Assembly (NCBI RefSeq): GCF_029714425.1
Contig: NZ_CP121668.1
Location: 6,283,501 to 6,347,500 of the forward strand
DNA: 64,000 bases
Direction: 5' to 3'
Origin: Bradyrhizobium sp. CB2312
GTDB taxonomy: Bacteria; Pseudomonadota; Alphaproteobacteria; Rhizobiales; Xanthobacteraceae
A program made the translations under genes and the position numbers. Position 1 is the first letter of the stretch; each line of letters opens with the position of its first letter. The notes below the pieces were generated by a model, which saw only the letters and a list, made by a program, of their open reading frames with translations, searched no databases and was not told the DNA's origin. Positions 33,861 through 42,722 of the stretch are shown in pieces.

Positions 33861-34729
33861 CCAACCCGCTCCGCGCGCGCAAACAGGCCGGTCGGCCGGA
33901 AGATCAGGACTGCGATGATGATCACGAAACCCATGGCATCGCGGTAACCCGATGAGACGTAGCCCGCCCCCAATTCCTCGGCCAGCGCCAGGATGAAGCC
34001 ACCGATCACTGCGCCCGTGATGTTGCCGAGGCCTCCAAGGATGACGATGGCGAAGGCCTTGACGGCGGCGAGATCGCCCATTTGCGGGAAGATCACGTAG
34101 ACAGGCCCAAGCAGAGCGCCGGCGGCGGCGGCAAGGCTGGAGCCGATCGCGAAGGTCGAGGTGTAGATCATGTCCACGTTGACACCCATCAGCGACGCCG
34201 TGTCATGGTCCTGGAACGTCGCCCGCATCGCACGTCCCAGGCTGGTCTTGTTGATCAGCAGATAGGTGACCAAGATGAGCAGCGCTGCCGCAGCCAGAAC
34301 AAACAGGCGCAACCAGGAGACCGACACCGGCCCGAGCACCAGCGGCGCCTCGGGGAATGGCGTGGCCACCGATTTGGCGACACCGCCCCAGATCCACAGC
34401 GTGCCGGACTGCATCGCGATCCAGGCGCCGATCATGACCAGCATCGTGGTATCGATGTCGGAGCCGCGCAGCGGTCGCAGCAATGTCAGTTCGATGGCTG
34501 CCCCGAGCAGCCACCCGGCAAGCACCGCAACGGGCAACGCCAGGAAGAAATTCAGCCCGAGCTGCTGCACCACGATGAACATGATGTAGGCGCCAAACGT
34601 GTAGAGCACGCCGTGCGTAAAGTTCACGACGTTCATGATGCCGAAGATCAAGGTCAGCCCGATGCCCAGCAGCGCGTAGGTGCCGCCGAGCACGAGCATA
34701 TTGACCAGATGCTGAAGGAATTCGCTCAA
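33857..34729 (-). CDS. Branched-chain amino acid-type ABC transporter permease (LivH-like)
   Basis: This is a 290-residue permease with about eight hydrophobic segments. The conserved LGGTYALLGIGLTLIFGIMN, VNFTHGVLYTFGAYIMF and VILGGLGNITGAVIGGFIL identify LivH. It lies downstream of the binding-protein gene, separated by a hairpin and a repeat element (34755-34857) that could lower its expression relative to the binding protein. Confidence 0.92.
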   Translation of the reverse strand: MSEFLQHLVNMLVLGGTYALLGIGLTLIFGIMNVVNFTHGVLYTFGAYIMFIVVQQLGLNFFLALPVAVLAGWLLGAAIELTLLRPLRGSDIDTTMLVMIGAWIAMQSGTLWIWGGVAKSVATPFPEAPLVLGPVSVSWLRLFVLAAAALLILVTYLLINKTSLGRAMRATFQDHDTASLMGVNVDMIYTSTFAIGSSLAAAAGALLGPVYVIFPQMGDLAAVKAFAIVILGGLGNITGAVIGGFILALAEELGAGYVSSGYRDAMGFVIIIAVLIFRPTGLFARAERVG

Positions 34730-34754
34730 AGCCGTTCCCGAATAAGTCGCACAT

Positions 34755-34783
34755 GACGAGGGCGGTGATGCACCGCCCTCGTC
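34755..34783. terminator. Strong hairpin between binding-protein and permease genes
   Basis: GACGAGGGCGGTG and CACCGCCCTCGTC form a perfect 13-base stem around ATG. There is no clear U tract, so it is more likely a processing or attenuation hairpin that keeps the binding protein in excess over the permeases than a complete terminator. Confidence 0.6.
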
Positions 34784-34805
34784 GTCGACGAAGCGCGTTA
34801 TTGTT

Positions 34806-34857
34806 TGAGCACGATCTTGCCGGAAAACCGTTTCACACTTTTCCGGATCATGCTCTA
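34806..34857. repeat. Palindromic intergenic repeat element (Bradyrhizobium-type)
   Basis: Outer arms GAGCACGATC/GATCATGCTC (one mismatch) enclose CCGGAAAA/TTTTCCGG. I recognise this GAGCATGATC...TTTTCCGG pattern as a dispersed palindromic element of Bradyrhizobium and relatives, recalled rather than checked. It lies directly after the stop of the binding-protein gene. Confidence 0.65.
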
Positions 34858-34860
34858 GAT

Positions 34861-36015
34861 CTAGAGCGTCTTCAGCTCGACCTTGCCGTCGTTGATCTCG
34901 ATGAGATAGACGTTCGGCTGGCTCTGCCCGCTCTCCTTGCCCTCGGGACCGGACTTGCGGAACACGATATCGCCGTTCAGTCCCTTGATATTGATGTCCC
35001 AGAGCGCCGCCTTGATTGCGGCTGGATCAGCCTTGCCGGCCTTCTCGATCGCCGCCGCCGCAGTGCGGATGCCGTCATAGCCGCGAAAACTCTCGGTGCA
35101 GCCGGCGAACTCGAAACCGCGCTTCTTCCATTCCGTGATGAAATAATTGGTGGCTTCCGGATTAGGCGTCTTGTCCGGGAACCACGGCAGGAACGTGGTC
35201 AGATGCATGGTGCCATTGGCGGCGGCACCGGCCTGGGCGATGATCTGGTCCGGGTTCTGCGAGCCGCCGGTGGTGATGATGCGCTTCTTCAGGCCCAGCG
35301 CGGCCGCCTGCTTGAAGATCAGGGTGAGCTGATCGACCGCTGTCGTGACGATCACCGTCTCGGAATCCGAGCTCTTGATCTTGGAGAGCTGCGCGCTCAT
35401 GTCCTGCGCGCCCTGGTCCATGGTCTCGACCAGGCCGATGCTGATGCCCTTGTCCTTCATCATCTTGCTGAAGTCCTCGGCCGTGCCCCGGCCCCAGTCG
35501 TTGTTGATGACGAGGAAATCGACCTTCTTGAGCGCGAGCTTGTCGACGATGCCCTTGAACGCGGCGGCCTCGACTGCCGAGGGCGGCGAGATCCGGAAGA
35601 TGAAGGGATTGCCCGTCGTCGTGATCTTGCCGGAGGACGAGGTCTCCACCACCATCGGCGTCTCGTATTCCATCAGCTTGGGCATCACCGCCAGCGTCAG
35701 GCTCGAGCCCCAGGCGCCCATCAGCACCGGCACCTTGTCGCTGGTGATGAGTTTTTCGGCGACGGCGGCAGCCTCCGTCGGGTTGCTCTTGTTGTCCTCG
35801 ATGACGAGCTCGATCTTCTTGCCCAAGATGCCGCCCTTGGCATTGATCTCGTCGGCGGCGATCTTCGCGCCGTTGACGACATAGGTCCCGGAGGCCGCGA
35901 ACGCGCCCGTGAGCGGCTCATTGACGCCGATCTTGATGGTCTGCGCTCCTGCCGTGCCGCCGAACAAGGCCGTCGCAAGCGCGATGGCCGGAACCAGTCC
36001 GAATGCTCGTGTCAT
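34861..36015 (-). CDS. ABC transporter substrate-binding protein (Liv/urea type, family 5)
   Basis: This is a periplasmic protein of about 384 residues with signal peptide LVPAIALATALFGGTAGAQ. The periplasmic-binding fold type I is seen in IKIGVNEPLTGAFAASGTYV, VNGAKIAADEINAKGGILGK and NNDWGRGTAEDFSKMMKDKG. GGAG precedes the ATG at 36015. It follows the hydroxylase subunit genes by 92 bases and feeds the LivHMGF-like components. The ligand is probably the hydroxylase substrate; its identity is unknown. Confidence 0.92.
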   Translation of the reverse strand: MTRAFGLVPAIALATALFGGTAGAQTIKIGVNEPLTGAFAASGTYVVNGAKIAADEINAKGGILGKKIELVIEDNKSNPTEAAAVAEKLITSDKVPVLMGAWGSSLTLAVMPKLMEYETPMVVETSSSGKITTTGNPFIFRISPPSAVEAAAFKGIVDKLALKKVDFLVINNDWGRGTAEDFSKMMKDKGISIGLVETMDQGAQDMSAQLSKIKSSDSETVIVTTAVDQLTLIFKQAAALGLKKRIITTGGSQNPDQIIAQAGAAANGTMHLTTFLPWFPDKTPNPEATNYFITEWKKRGFEFAGCTESFRGYDGIRTAAAAIEKAGKADPAAIKAALWDINIKGLNGDIVFRKSGPEGKESGQSQPNVYLIEINDGKVELKTL

Positions 36016-36107
36016 GTTGTCTCTCCAAATCCCACGCTGTTGATATCCAGGGTCGTCCAATCCAAGGTCGTTCAAGGCTTCGTCATTCCACGGCGCCGGG
36101 ACGCCGA

Positions 36108-37307
36108 TCATTCCGCGCCACCTTTTCCAGTGAAGACGCGGCCAAACATGCGCGCCAGCCGGGCGCGTAAAACGCCTGATGCAATCGACCAGCCACTGAG
36201 CTCTACCGCGGCCGCCTGCCCCAACGGCGCGCCGGACATGTGGCGGTCGAGATTGCCCGCGAACTCCGCAACGAGCCGCTTGGCAAGATCCCGCACCAGG
36301 CCAGGCCGGCCGACCTGCGCCAGCATTCCCGTGAGCGTGTACCCGATCGAGAGCTCGACGGCGGTCGCCGCGCCGCCTTCGAGCGGAAGCAGGCGATAGC
36401 GGATCTCTCCTTGCGTGGCCGAATGGCTACGCTGGTCGGTGCCGACGCCCACGATGCGTCCCGATATAGTTGCGGGATCGCGTTCGACGCGCGCGGCGCC
36501 CTCGAAGGACGCCGCGATCGGTCCGAGCCTGACGCTGATCATGCCCTCCACGCGCGCCGGCGTCGGCGGCGCCGTCAGCGATACGCCGGGCAGGCAGGAC
36601 GCAATACCGGCGATGTCATCGAACATCGCGAACACCTTTGTGGGTGGGTGCGGCAGCGTGAAGCTCTGATCGAGAACGGTCGCCGGAAGGAAATCGGCAA
36701 TTCTGACCTGTGCGGCGCCGTCCGATGCCGGCACTGGGACCTGCCGCGCAGGCCTCGGCTCGTCGCCGCTGAACGCGGCTCGCCCCGATCCGGCGGGGCC
36801 GAGACTGGTCCGGCCGCCATCGGCAAGCGGCGCGATGTTGCGCGCACGCCTCGCCTCGATGACGGACTGGACGGCCCGCACAATTCCGACATAGCCGGTA
36901 CAGCGGCAGAGATTGCCGCTGAGGCCGACACGGATGCGCCGCTCATCGGCATCGGGCAGACGCAACACCAGGTCGCGCGCCGAGACCAGCATCCCCGGAG
37001 TGCAATAGCCGCACTGAAGCGCATGCTCGCGGGTGAAGGCTGTGCGCAACTCGGTCGTGACCTCGTCCTCATCGAGCCCTTCGATGGTGGTGATGTCGGC
37101 GCCCGCGCAGGCCACCGCATAGGTGATGCAGGAGCGCGCCGGCACGCCGTCGAGCAGCACGGTGCAGGCGCCGCAGACGCCGTGCTCGCAACCGAGATGG
37201 GTGCCGGTCAAGTCCAGCTCATCGCGGACGAAATCGGCCAAGCTGGTCCGCGGCTCGGCCGAGACTTCGACCGCACGGCGATTGACCTGTAGTGCGATCG
37301 TGGTCAT
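36108..37307 (-). CDS. Molybdenum hydroxylase [2Fe-2S] subunit fused to an SRPBCC (CoxG-like) domain
   Basis: This is a 399-residue fusion. Residues 1-150 are a CO dehydrogenase/xanthine dehydrogenase small subunit with all eight cluster cysteines: Cys40, 45, 48, 60 (LGCEHGVCGACT) and Cys99, 102, 134, 136 (QCGYCTPGM, GNLCRCTGY). After a proline-rich linker, about residues 205-365 form a CoxG-type SRPBCC domain (FTLPHPPTKVFAMFDDI, CLPGVSLT), ending in a helical tail. CoxG is normally separate and is linked to enzyme maturation and membrane anchoring. It overlaps the FAD subunit gene by four bases. Confidence 0.9.
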   Translation of the reverse strand: MTTIALQVNRRAVEVSAEPRTSLADFVRDELDLTGTHLGCEHGVCGACTVLLDGVPARSCITYAVACAGADITTIEGLDEDEVTTELRTAFTREHALQCGYCTPGMLVSARDLVLRLPDADERRIRVGLSGNLCRCTGYVGIVRAVQSVIEARRARNIAPLADGGRTSLGPAGSGRAAFSGDEPRPARQVPVPASDGAAQVRIADFLPATVLDQSFTLPHPPTKVFAMFDDIAGIASCLPGVSLTAPPTPARVEGMISVRLGPIAASFEGAARVERDPATISGRIVGVGTDQRSHSATQGEIRYRLLPLEGGAATAVELSIGYTLTGMLAQVGRPGLVRDLAKRLVAEFAGNLDRHMSGAPLGQAAAVELSGWSIASGVLRARLARMFGRVFTGKGGAE

Positions 37308-38140
37308 GCCGCGGCCTCCAGGACGGCGCGCTTCAACACGCTGACATGGATATGACGCTGCGCGGCGTCCTCGATGCCGGCTTTGATCAGAAGGTCATCC
37401 GCGACGCGAGCGTCGAAGCGCTGCTTGTAGTCGGCCGCGATCCGCCCGCCGAACAGCTCGGCGGCATCGGTGACAACGATCGGCGTCGTGTCAATCGCAC
37501 CGATCACGACACGCGCCGAGGCCGCAACTGGGTCGATCAGCACCGCGCCGATCGCGTGGGCGAACTCGCCGGTCTTGCGGCAGCTCTTGGCATAGCCCCA
37601 ATGGGCCGAGGCCGCGCGTGACGGGACGTGAATCGCCTCGACGATTTCGCCCGCATGCAGCGCTGATTCCAGGGCGCCGACAACAAAGGCCTCGATCGCC
37701 ATCGAGCGAGCGCCGGCAAGACTGCGCAGCGTCACGCGCGCACCCAGGGCCGCGAGCGACGAGATCCAGTCAGCGGCGGGATCGGCATGACTGAGGGAGC
37801 CGCCGATCGTGCCGCGGTTGCGCACCGCGCGGTATGCGATGTTGGCGGCGACGCCGCGCATGGCGCCGCGGGTCACGTCGGCCGTGCGCCCGTCCTCGAT
37901 GTCGGCATGGGTGACCAAGGCGCCGAGCACGAGTTCGCCACGAGAAACCTCGGCCCGCTTGAGCTCGGCCAGGCCGGAGATGTCCACGATCAGCTCCGGC
38001 TGCACCAGCCGCAGATTGAGCATCGGTCCAAGCGACTGGCCGCCGGCGATGATCTTTGCCGAACCGCCGCTTGCGGCCAGCATCGACAGCGCGGCGGCTA
38101 GATCGCCCGGACGCTCATAACTGAAGGGCGCCGGTTTCAT
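37304..38140 (-). CDS. Molybdenum hydroxylase FAD-binding medium subunit (CoxM-like)
   Basis: This is a 278-residue FAD subunit passing electrons from the molybdenum/Fe-S subunits. FAD-binding segments are IIAGGQSLGPMLNLRL and GTIGGSLSHADPAADW, and the C-terminal CO-dehydrogenase flavoprotein domain begins near KSCRKTGEFAHA. It overlaps both neighbouring subunit genes by four bases, which ensures equal translation. Confidence 0.93.
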   Translation of the reverse strand: MKPAPFSYERPGDLAAALSMLAASGGSAKIIAGGQSLGPMLNLRLVQPELIVDISGLAELKRAEVSRGELVLGALVTHADIEDGRTADVTRGAMRGVAANIAYRAVRNRGTIGGSLSHADPAADWISSLAALGARVTLRSLAGARSMAIEAFVVGALESALHAGEIVEAIHVPSRAASAHWGYAKSCRKTGEFAHAIGAVLIDPVAASARVVIGAIDTTPIVVTDAAELFGGRIAADYKQRFDARVADDLLIKAGIEDAAQRHIHVSVLKRAVLEAAA

Positions 38141-40527
38141 GCCGCGCTCCTCTCAGTCGCGCGTGCAGCCAGAACGGCTTCGACGACGCGATGCGGCGTG
38201 ATCGGCGATTGCATCAGCTCGACGCCGAGCGGACGCAGCGCGTCGTTGACGGCGTTGGCGATGGCGGCCGGCGGCGCAATCGCACCGCCCTCCCCGATGC
38301 CCTTCACGCCGAACTGCGTATAGGGCGACGGCGTTTCCATGTGATCGAGCCGCGCCGCCGGAACCTCGGTCGGGCCTGGCAGCAGATAGTCGGCGAGCGT
38401 CGTCGCCAGCGGCTGGCCGGAGGCATCGAACGGCATCTCCTCGTAGAGCGCGGTGCCGATACCTTGCGCCAGACCGCCATAGATCTGGCCGTCGACCACC
38501 AGCGGATTGACCAGCACGCCGCCGTCCTCGACGATCACATAGTCGAGGATTTCCACCTGGCCGAGATCAGGATCGACCGCGACCACGGCCGCGTGCGCGG
38601 CATAGCTGAAGGTCCCGCTGTCGCGGACGGGCTTGTAGCCTTGCGTCACCTCAAGCCCGCCGGGATCGACATCGGCCGGGAGATCCTGGGGGCGACGATA
38701 CCAGGTGTGGGCGATCGCCCTCAGGCTGACATTGCCATTGACGCGCACTTCGCCATTCTGCAACACCACGGCGGCCGGATCGTGCTGCAACAGCTTGGCG
38801 CCGATGCGCCTTGCGCGTTCGCCGAGCTCGCGGCAAGCCGTCGCCACCGCGCCGCCGGCCATCACCATCGAGCGTGAGCCCCAGGTTCCCGTCGAATAGG
38901 GCGTCATCGCGGTGTCGCCGAGGATGATGCGGATCTTCGCAACGTCGACGCCGAGGATCTCGTGCGCGACCTGGGCAAGCGTCGTTTCCATGCCTTGCCC
39001 GTGCGAATGCACACCGACGCGCAATTCAAGGCCGCCGTCCGGCGTCAAGCGTGCCGAGGCCTGCTCATGACCCGGCACCATAGGGATGCCCCAGCCGGAA
39101 TAGACCGAGGTGCCGTGCGCCGCCTGCTCGCAATAGATCGAGACGCCGACGCCGATGCGGCGACCGTCAACCTCGCCCAGGCTCTGTTTGGCACGAATGG
39201 ACTCGATGTCGATGGCGGCGAGCGCGCGCCGCATCGCTTCCGGGTAATCGCCGCTGTCAAAGTGCTTCCTGGTGATGTTATCGAACGGCATCTGCTCCGG
39301 CAGCACCAGGTTGCGCAGCCGCACCTCGCCGGGCTCAAGCCCGGCTTCGGCCGCCACGAGATCAAGCATCAGCTCCAGCGCGAAGCAGACGCCGGTGCGC
39401 GCGACGCCGCGATACGGCAGGATCGGGCATTTGTTGGTCGCAACCGAGAAGGTGCGGCAGCGATAGGCCGGCATCTTGTAAGGGCCGGGCAAAATACTCG
39501 CGACCTGCGCGGCCTCGAGACAGGCCGAGAACGGATAGGACGAGTAGGCCCCGGAATCCACGGTCGCCTCGCAATCGATGCCGCGCAGCGTGCCGTCACG
39601 GTCCGCATAGACCGTGATCTTGTAATGATGCTCGCGGCAATTGGAGCTGGCGACGAGATGCTCGCGGCGATCTTCGAGCCAGCGCACGGGATGCCCATTA
39701 CGCATGGTCAGCCAGGACAGGCAGACCTCTTCCGGCAGCAGAATACCCTTGTGGCCAAAGCCGCCACCGACATCGGGCGAGATGACGCGGATCTGGCCCT
39801 CCTCCATGCCGAGGCATTCGGCAAGGCCGCTGCGGGTGATGTGTGGCATCTGCGCCGCGGAATGCAGCGTGAGCTGATCGAGCCGACGGTCGAAGGTCGC
39901 AACCACGCCGCGGCCCTCCAGCGGCGACATGCATTGCCGAGCCGTCGAGATCTCGCGCGTCACCTTGATCGGCGCATCCAGCGCGGCGGAGATGTCGACC
40001 TCGTAATTGGTCTCGAGGAAGACGTTGTCGCCCCAATGCTCGTGTACCAGCGCCGAGCCGGGCTCGCGCGCCTTCAGCATGTCGTAGACCGCGGGCAGCT
40101 CCTCCAGATCGAGCGTCACGGAGGCCGCGATGTCCTCGGCCTCGGCGCGCGTCGGCGCAAGGCAGATCGCAACGAGCTCGCCGACCTGGCGCACCTTGCC
40201 GGTCGCCAGCACCGGTTGTTCGGATATCTTGAAGCCAGGCAGCCCTGACACCGCGCGGATCGGCTTGATCCCGACGAGATCGGCCGCCGTGAACACGCTG
40301 CCGCGATAACGCTCGGGCACGTGGATGCCGCAGATGCGCGCATGCGCCATCGGGCTGCGCACGAAGGCGACATCCTGAAGGCCCGCGAGCCTGATGTCGG
40401 CGACGTATTGGCCGCGGCCGCGCATCAGGCGGTCATCCTCCTTCCGCGGCAGGCGTGCGCCAACGCCCTGCCCGGACTTGCCAGAAGGAAACTCTCGTTC
40501 GTTGCGCACGCCGGCGTTCTCCCTCAC
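38137..40527 (-). CDS. Molybdenum hydroxylase large subunit (xanthine dehydrogenase/CoxL family)
   Basis: This is a 796-residue molybdopterin-binding catalytic subunit. GGGFGHKG (254-261), the loop PYRGVARTG (371-379) and the proton-accepting Glu746 in GIGEGGAIAPPAAIAN are visible. The CO-oxidising AYRCSFR loop is absent; the loop resembles the form II YRGAGR type, so the enzyme should hydroxylate an organic, often N-heterocyclic, substrate rather than CO. Its start is nine bases after the amidohydrolase stop. The short basic N-terminus suggests a cytoplasmic protein. Confidence 0.92.
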   Translation of the reverse strand: MRENAGVRNEREFPSGKSGQGVGARLPRKEDDRLMRGRGQYVADIRLAGLQDVAFVRSPMAHARICGIHVPERYRGSVFTAADLVGIKPIRAVSGLPGFKISEQPVLATGKVRQVGELVAICLAPTRAEAEDIAASVTLDLEELPAVYDMLKAREPGSALVHEHWGDNVFLETNYEVDISAALDAPIKVTREISTARQCMSPLEGRGVVATFDRRLDQLTLHSAAQMPHITRSGLAECLGMEEGQIRVISPDVGGGFGHKGILLPEEVCLSWLTMRNGHPVRWLEDRREHLVASSNCREHHYKITVYADRDGTLRGIDCEATVDSGAYSSYPFSACLEAAQVASILPGPYKMPAYRCRTFSVATNKCPILPYRGVARTGVCFALELMLDLVAAEAGLEPGEVRLRNLVLPEQMPFDNITRKHFDSGDYPEAMRRALAAIDIESIRAKQSLGEVDGRRIGVGVSIYCEQAAHGTSVYSGWGIPMVPGHEQASARLTPDGGLELRVGVHSHGQGMETTLAQVAHEILGVDVAKIRIILGDTAMTPYSTGTWGSRSMVMAGGAVATACRELGERARRIGAKLLQHDPAAVVLQNGEVRVNGNVSLRAIAHTWYRRPQDLPADVDPGGLEVTQGYKPVRDSGTFSYAAHAAVVAVDPDLGQVEILDYVIVEDGGVLVNPLVVDGQIYGGLAQGIGTALYEEMPFDASGQPLATTLADYLLPGPTEVPAARLDHMETPSPYTQFGVKGIGEGGAIAPPAAIANAVNDALRPLGVELMQSPITPHRVVEAVLAARATERSAA

Positions 40528-40536
40528 CGCGCGGAC

Positions 40537-41814
40537 TTATGCCGCGACGGCTTGCGGCAGGATCGGTGCGACCGCGTCGAAGCGCGTGCCGGCGCGGAGG
40601 CAGAAGGCCGGCTGCAGCAGGCGCTCGGCGATGACCTCGTTCTTCTCGTTGTCCTTCAGCACGAACCGGCCGTTCTTCTCCGTGAGCACGGAGACGTCGG
40701 CACCCATGCCGACCTTGAGCGCGCCGATCTCTTCGCTGCGGCCGAGCATCTTTGCGGGATTGGAGGTGACCATCGGCACCACCTGCTCCAGCGACAGACC
40801 GAGCGCCATCATCGAGCTCATCGCCTGCACCAGGCTGAACTTGGCCTGTCCTGCGAACGGATGGTTCTCCTCGTCCTCGTGCTGGTCGGGCGTTCCGGCC
40901 GGCGCGGGCACATGCGTGTTGTAGCCGTGAATATCGGCGCCGAGCGTGGTCGGAATGATGCCGGCGGCAATCGCCTTCTTGGCGAGCCGGTAAGAGAAGT
41001 GGCTACCGTGACCGACATCGACCTTCAGGCCGCGGTCGAGCGCGGCCTGGATCACCGGATGCACCTCACCCTCGCGGTTGACGAAGCCGCCGGGATGACG
41101 CGTGAACGGATGAGCGAGAACATCGCCTTCACGCAAGAGCGGGATCACGCGCGTAAGAATGGTGTCGGCATCCTCGCCATTGGCGCCGCTCTCGGGCAGG
41201 CCCCAGAGCTGGCCGAAATGCACGTAGACCGGAAGATCGGCGCGCTTGCCGATCTCAGCCGCCATCTCGATGACGCGAATGCCCCAGCGCGCGAAACCAC
41301 CGATCTCGGCATGCGCCTTGATGCCGCGTACAATGTCGAGATTGGCCGTCGCCGCCTTGACCGTGGCGTCGATGTCGACGCCATCGGGACTGTAGAGCTG
41401 CGGATAGAAGTGTCCTTCGAGGCCGCCGACGAGGTAGGCGGACAGAAAGGCATAAACTCGTGAGGCCGCAGGCTCCGCGATGAAGTGACGAAAGCCGGGC
41501 AGCGTCATGCAGGACGGGCCGCCCTGGTCGACCAGCGTCGTCACGCCCGACTGCACGCCGACCATGTCCGGATTCATGCCGAAGCGGCCGGAGACATATT
41601 GATAGACATGTGCGTGGGTGTCGATCAGCCCGGGCAGCACCAGCTTGCCGCTGACGTCGACGACCTCCTTGGCGCTGGTCGGCAGAATGTCGGGCGCGAC
41701 GGCTGCAATCCTGCCGTTGCGAATGGCGATGTCCTTGATGCCATCAACGCCGGAGGCCGGACAGATCACGCGACCGCCTCGCAGCAGAAGGTCGAAGCTG
41801 GCAGTAACGGACAT
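40537..41814 (-). CDS. Dihydroorotase-like metal-dependent amidohydrolase
   Basis: This is a 425-residue TIM-barrel amidohydrolase of the dihydroorotase/deacetylase type. The metal motif is GLIDTHAHVYQY, further ligands are likely in IKAHAEIGG, VYVHFGQL and VDVGHGSHFS, and ALKVGMGADVSVL is the usual C-terminal strand. GAGGAAA precedes ATG 41814. It is the first gene of the hydroxylase operon and follows a sigma-54 promoter with a MarR operator. Cyclic amide or imide opening is the expected reaction type; the substrate is unknown. Confidence 0.9.
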   Translation of the reverse strand: MSVTASFDLLLRGGRVICPASGVDGIKDIAIRNGRIAAVAPDILPTSAKEVVDVSGKLVLPGLIDTHAHVYQYVSGRFGMNPDMVGVQSGVTTLVDQGGPSCMTLPGFRHFIAEPAASRVYAFLSAYLVGGLEGHFYPQLYSPDGVDIDATVKAATANLDIVRGIKAHAEIGGFARWGIRVIEMAAEIGKRADLPVYVHFGQLWGLPESGANGEDADTILTRVIPLLREGDVLAHPFTRHPGGFVNREGEVHPVIQAALDRGLKVDVGHGSHFSYRLAKKAIAAGIIPTTLGADIHGYNTHVPAPAGTPDQHEDEENHPFAGQAKFSLVQAMSSMMALGLSLEQVVPMVTSNPAKMLGRSEEIGALKVGMGADVSVLTEKNGRFVLKDNEKNEVIAERLLQPAFCLRAGTRFDAVAPILPQAVAA

Positions 41815-41856
41815 GGGCGCTTTCCTCTTCTTGAACGAGCGACGCATCGCCCGAAT

Positions 41857-41874
41857 TACGAAGCATGCTTCGCA
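41857..41874. promoter_or_regulatory. MarR-type operator A
   Basis: TACGAAGCATGCTTCGCA contains the perfect 14-base palindrome CGAAGCATGCTTCG (41859-41872). It lies at the predicted start of transcription of the amidohydrolase operon. In reverse complement it matches operator B at 42723-42740 with a single mismatch over 18 bases. Confidence 0.85.
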
Positions 41875-41884
41875 TTTTGACAAA

Positions 41885-41900
41885 AGCAAGCTTCGTGCCA
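41885..41900 (-). promoter_or_regulatory. Sigma-54 promoter of the amidohydrolase/hydroxylase operon
   Basis: On the minus strand TGGCACGAAGCTTGCT matches the TGGCACG-N4-TTGCW consensus fully, with GG and GC ten bases apart. Transcription would begin near 41874, at the edge of MarR operator A, and run into the amidohydrolase gene 60 bases later. Confidence 0.85.
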
Positions 41901-41970
41901 TGATCCGGCGGTGGCGGGCGCACTCGAATCGAGCTAAGCGCGGCGGGGTTTTGGCTTGGGAGAGTGTGCA

Positions 41971-42465
41971 TTGCGGCAGGCGAAGACACGTCGCAGCGGG
42001 GGCAAACATCGCCCCTGGCCATTATCGCAACGTCCCGGATATCTGATCCGCCGGTTGCACCAGATTCACGTCGCGCTGTTTCAGGAGGCCTGCGGCGCGT
42101 TCGAGGTCACGCCGCTGCAATACAGCCTCCTCTCGGCGTTGGCGGTGCGCGAAACCGCCGATCAGACCACTTTGGCGGCCGATATCGCCCTCGATCGCAC
42201 CACCACGACCGGCGCATTGAAACGTCTCGCGGCACGAAACCTGGTCGAGCGCGCAGTCAACAAGGACGATCGCCGGGCGCGCCTGTGCCGATTGACGTCA
42301 GCCGGCGCAGCCTTGCTGGTCAAGATCGAGGGCGCGGCGCGACGGGCACATCGCGCAACGCTGGGAGACCTCAGCGAGCGGGAACAGGCGCAGTTCATCG
42401 AAATGATGCAGCGCATCGTGGCCGGCCACCCCAGTCGCGACAGTGCCACTGCCCTATTCGACTAG
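41971..42465 (+). CDS. MarR family transcriptional regulator
   Basis: This is a regulator of about 164 residues with a winged helix (TTLAADIALDRTTTTGALKR, LVERAVNKDDRRARLCRLT) and dimerisation helices at both ends (PGYLIRRLHQIHVALFQEA). The start is probably TTG 41971, with GGGAGAG seven bases ahead; a TTG five codons earlier is the alternative, and no ATG is available. It is divergent from the amidohydrolase operon and upstream of the NCS1 gene, and both have its probable operator. The ligand is likely a pathway substrate. Confidence 0.88.
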   Translation: MRQAKTRRSGGKHRPWPLSQRPGYLIRRLHQIHVALFQEACGAFEVTPLQYSLLSALAVRETADQTTLAADIALDRTTTTGALKRLAARNLVERAVNKDDRRARLCRLTSAGAALLVKIEGAARRAHRATLGDLSEREQAQFIEMMQRIVAGHPSRDSATALFD

Positions 42466-42699
42466 ACGGAGCTGCCGCGCTATTGGGTTGGGCTGCTCAA
42501 TTTATCATCGTACCGCTGCTCAGTCATGCAACGTCCCTTGCCTCTCGCCCACCGGCTCGCGGAGGGGTCGCCACCTCGTGGTTGCGGCGACCATTTCATG
42601 CGCGAGGTCGAAGCGCGCTTGAGAATCCAACAGCAATCCGACGCAAGCGAGGATGTATCCGGCATCGATGCAGACCCTGCTCCGGCCGGCCACAACCGA

Positions 42700-42715
42700 T
42701 GGCACGATTTATGCT
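42700..42715 (+). promoter_or_regulatory. Sigma-54 promoter of the NCS1/formamidase unit
   Basis: TGGCACGATTTATGCT has GG (42701-42702) and GC (42713-42714) with ten bases between and differs from TGGCACG-N4-TTGCW at one key base (A for the first T of TTGC). Transcription would begin near 42726, inside MarR operator B. Confidence 0.75.
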
Positions 42716-42722
42716 GCGATGA

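Noticed and set aside
34753..36399. 548-residue plus-strand open frame
   Set aside because: It lies opposite the Liv-type binding-protein gene, which has a signal peptide and clear fold motifs. The plus-strand translation has low-complexity composition.
38137..40527. Aerobic CO dehydrogenase (CO oxidation)
   Set aside because: The active-site loop is PYRGVARTG, lacking the AYRCSFR cysteine loop of form I enzymes, and the neighbours are amidohydrolase and importer genes.
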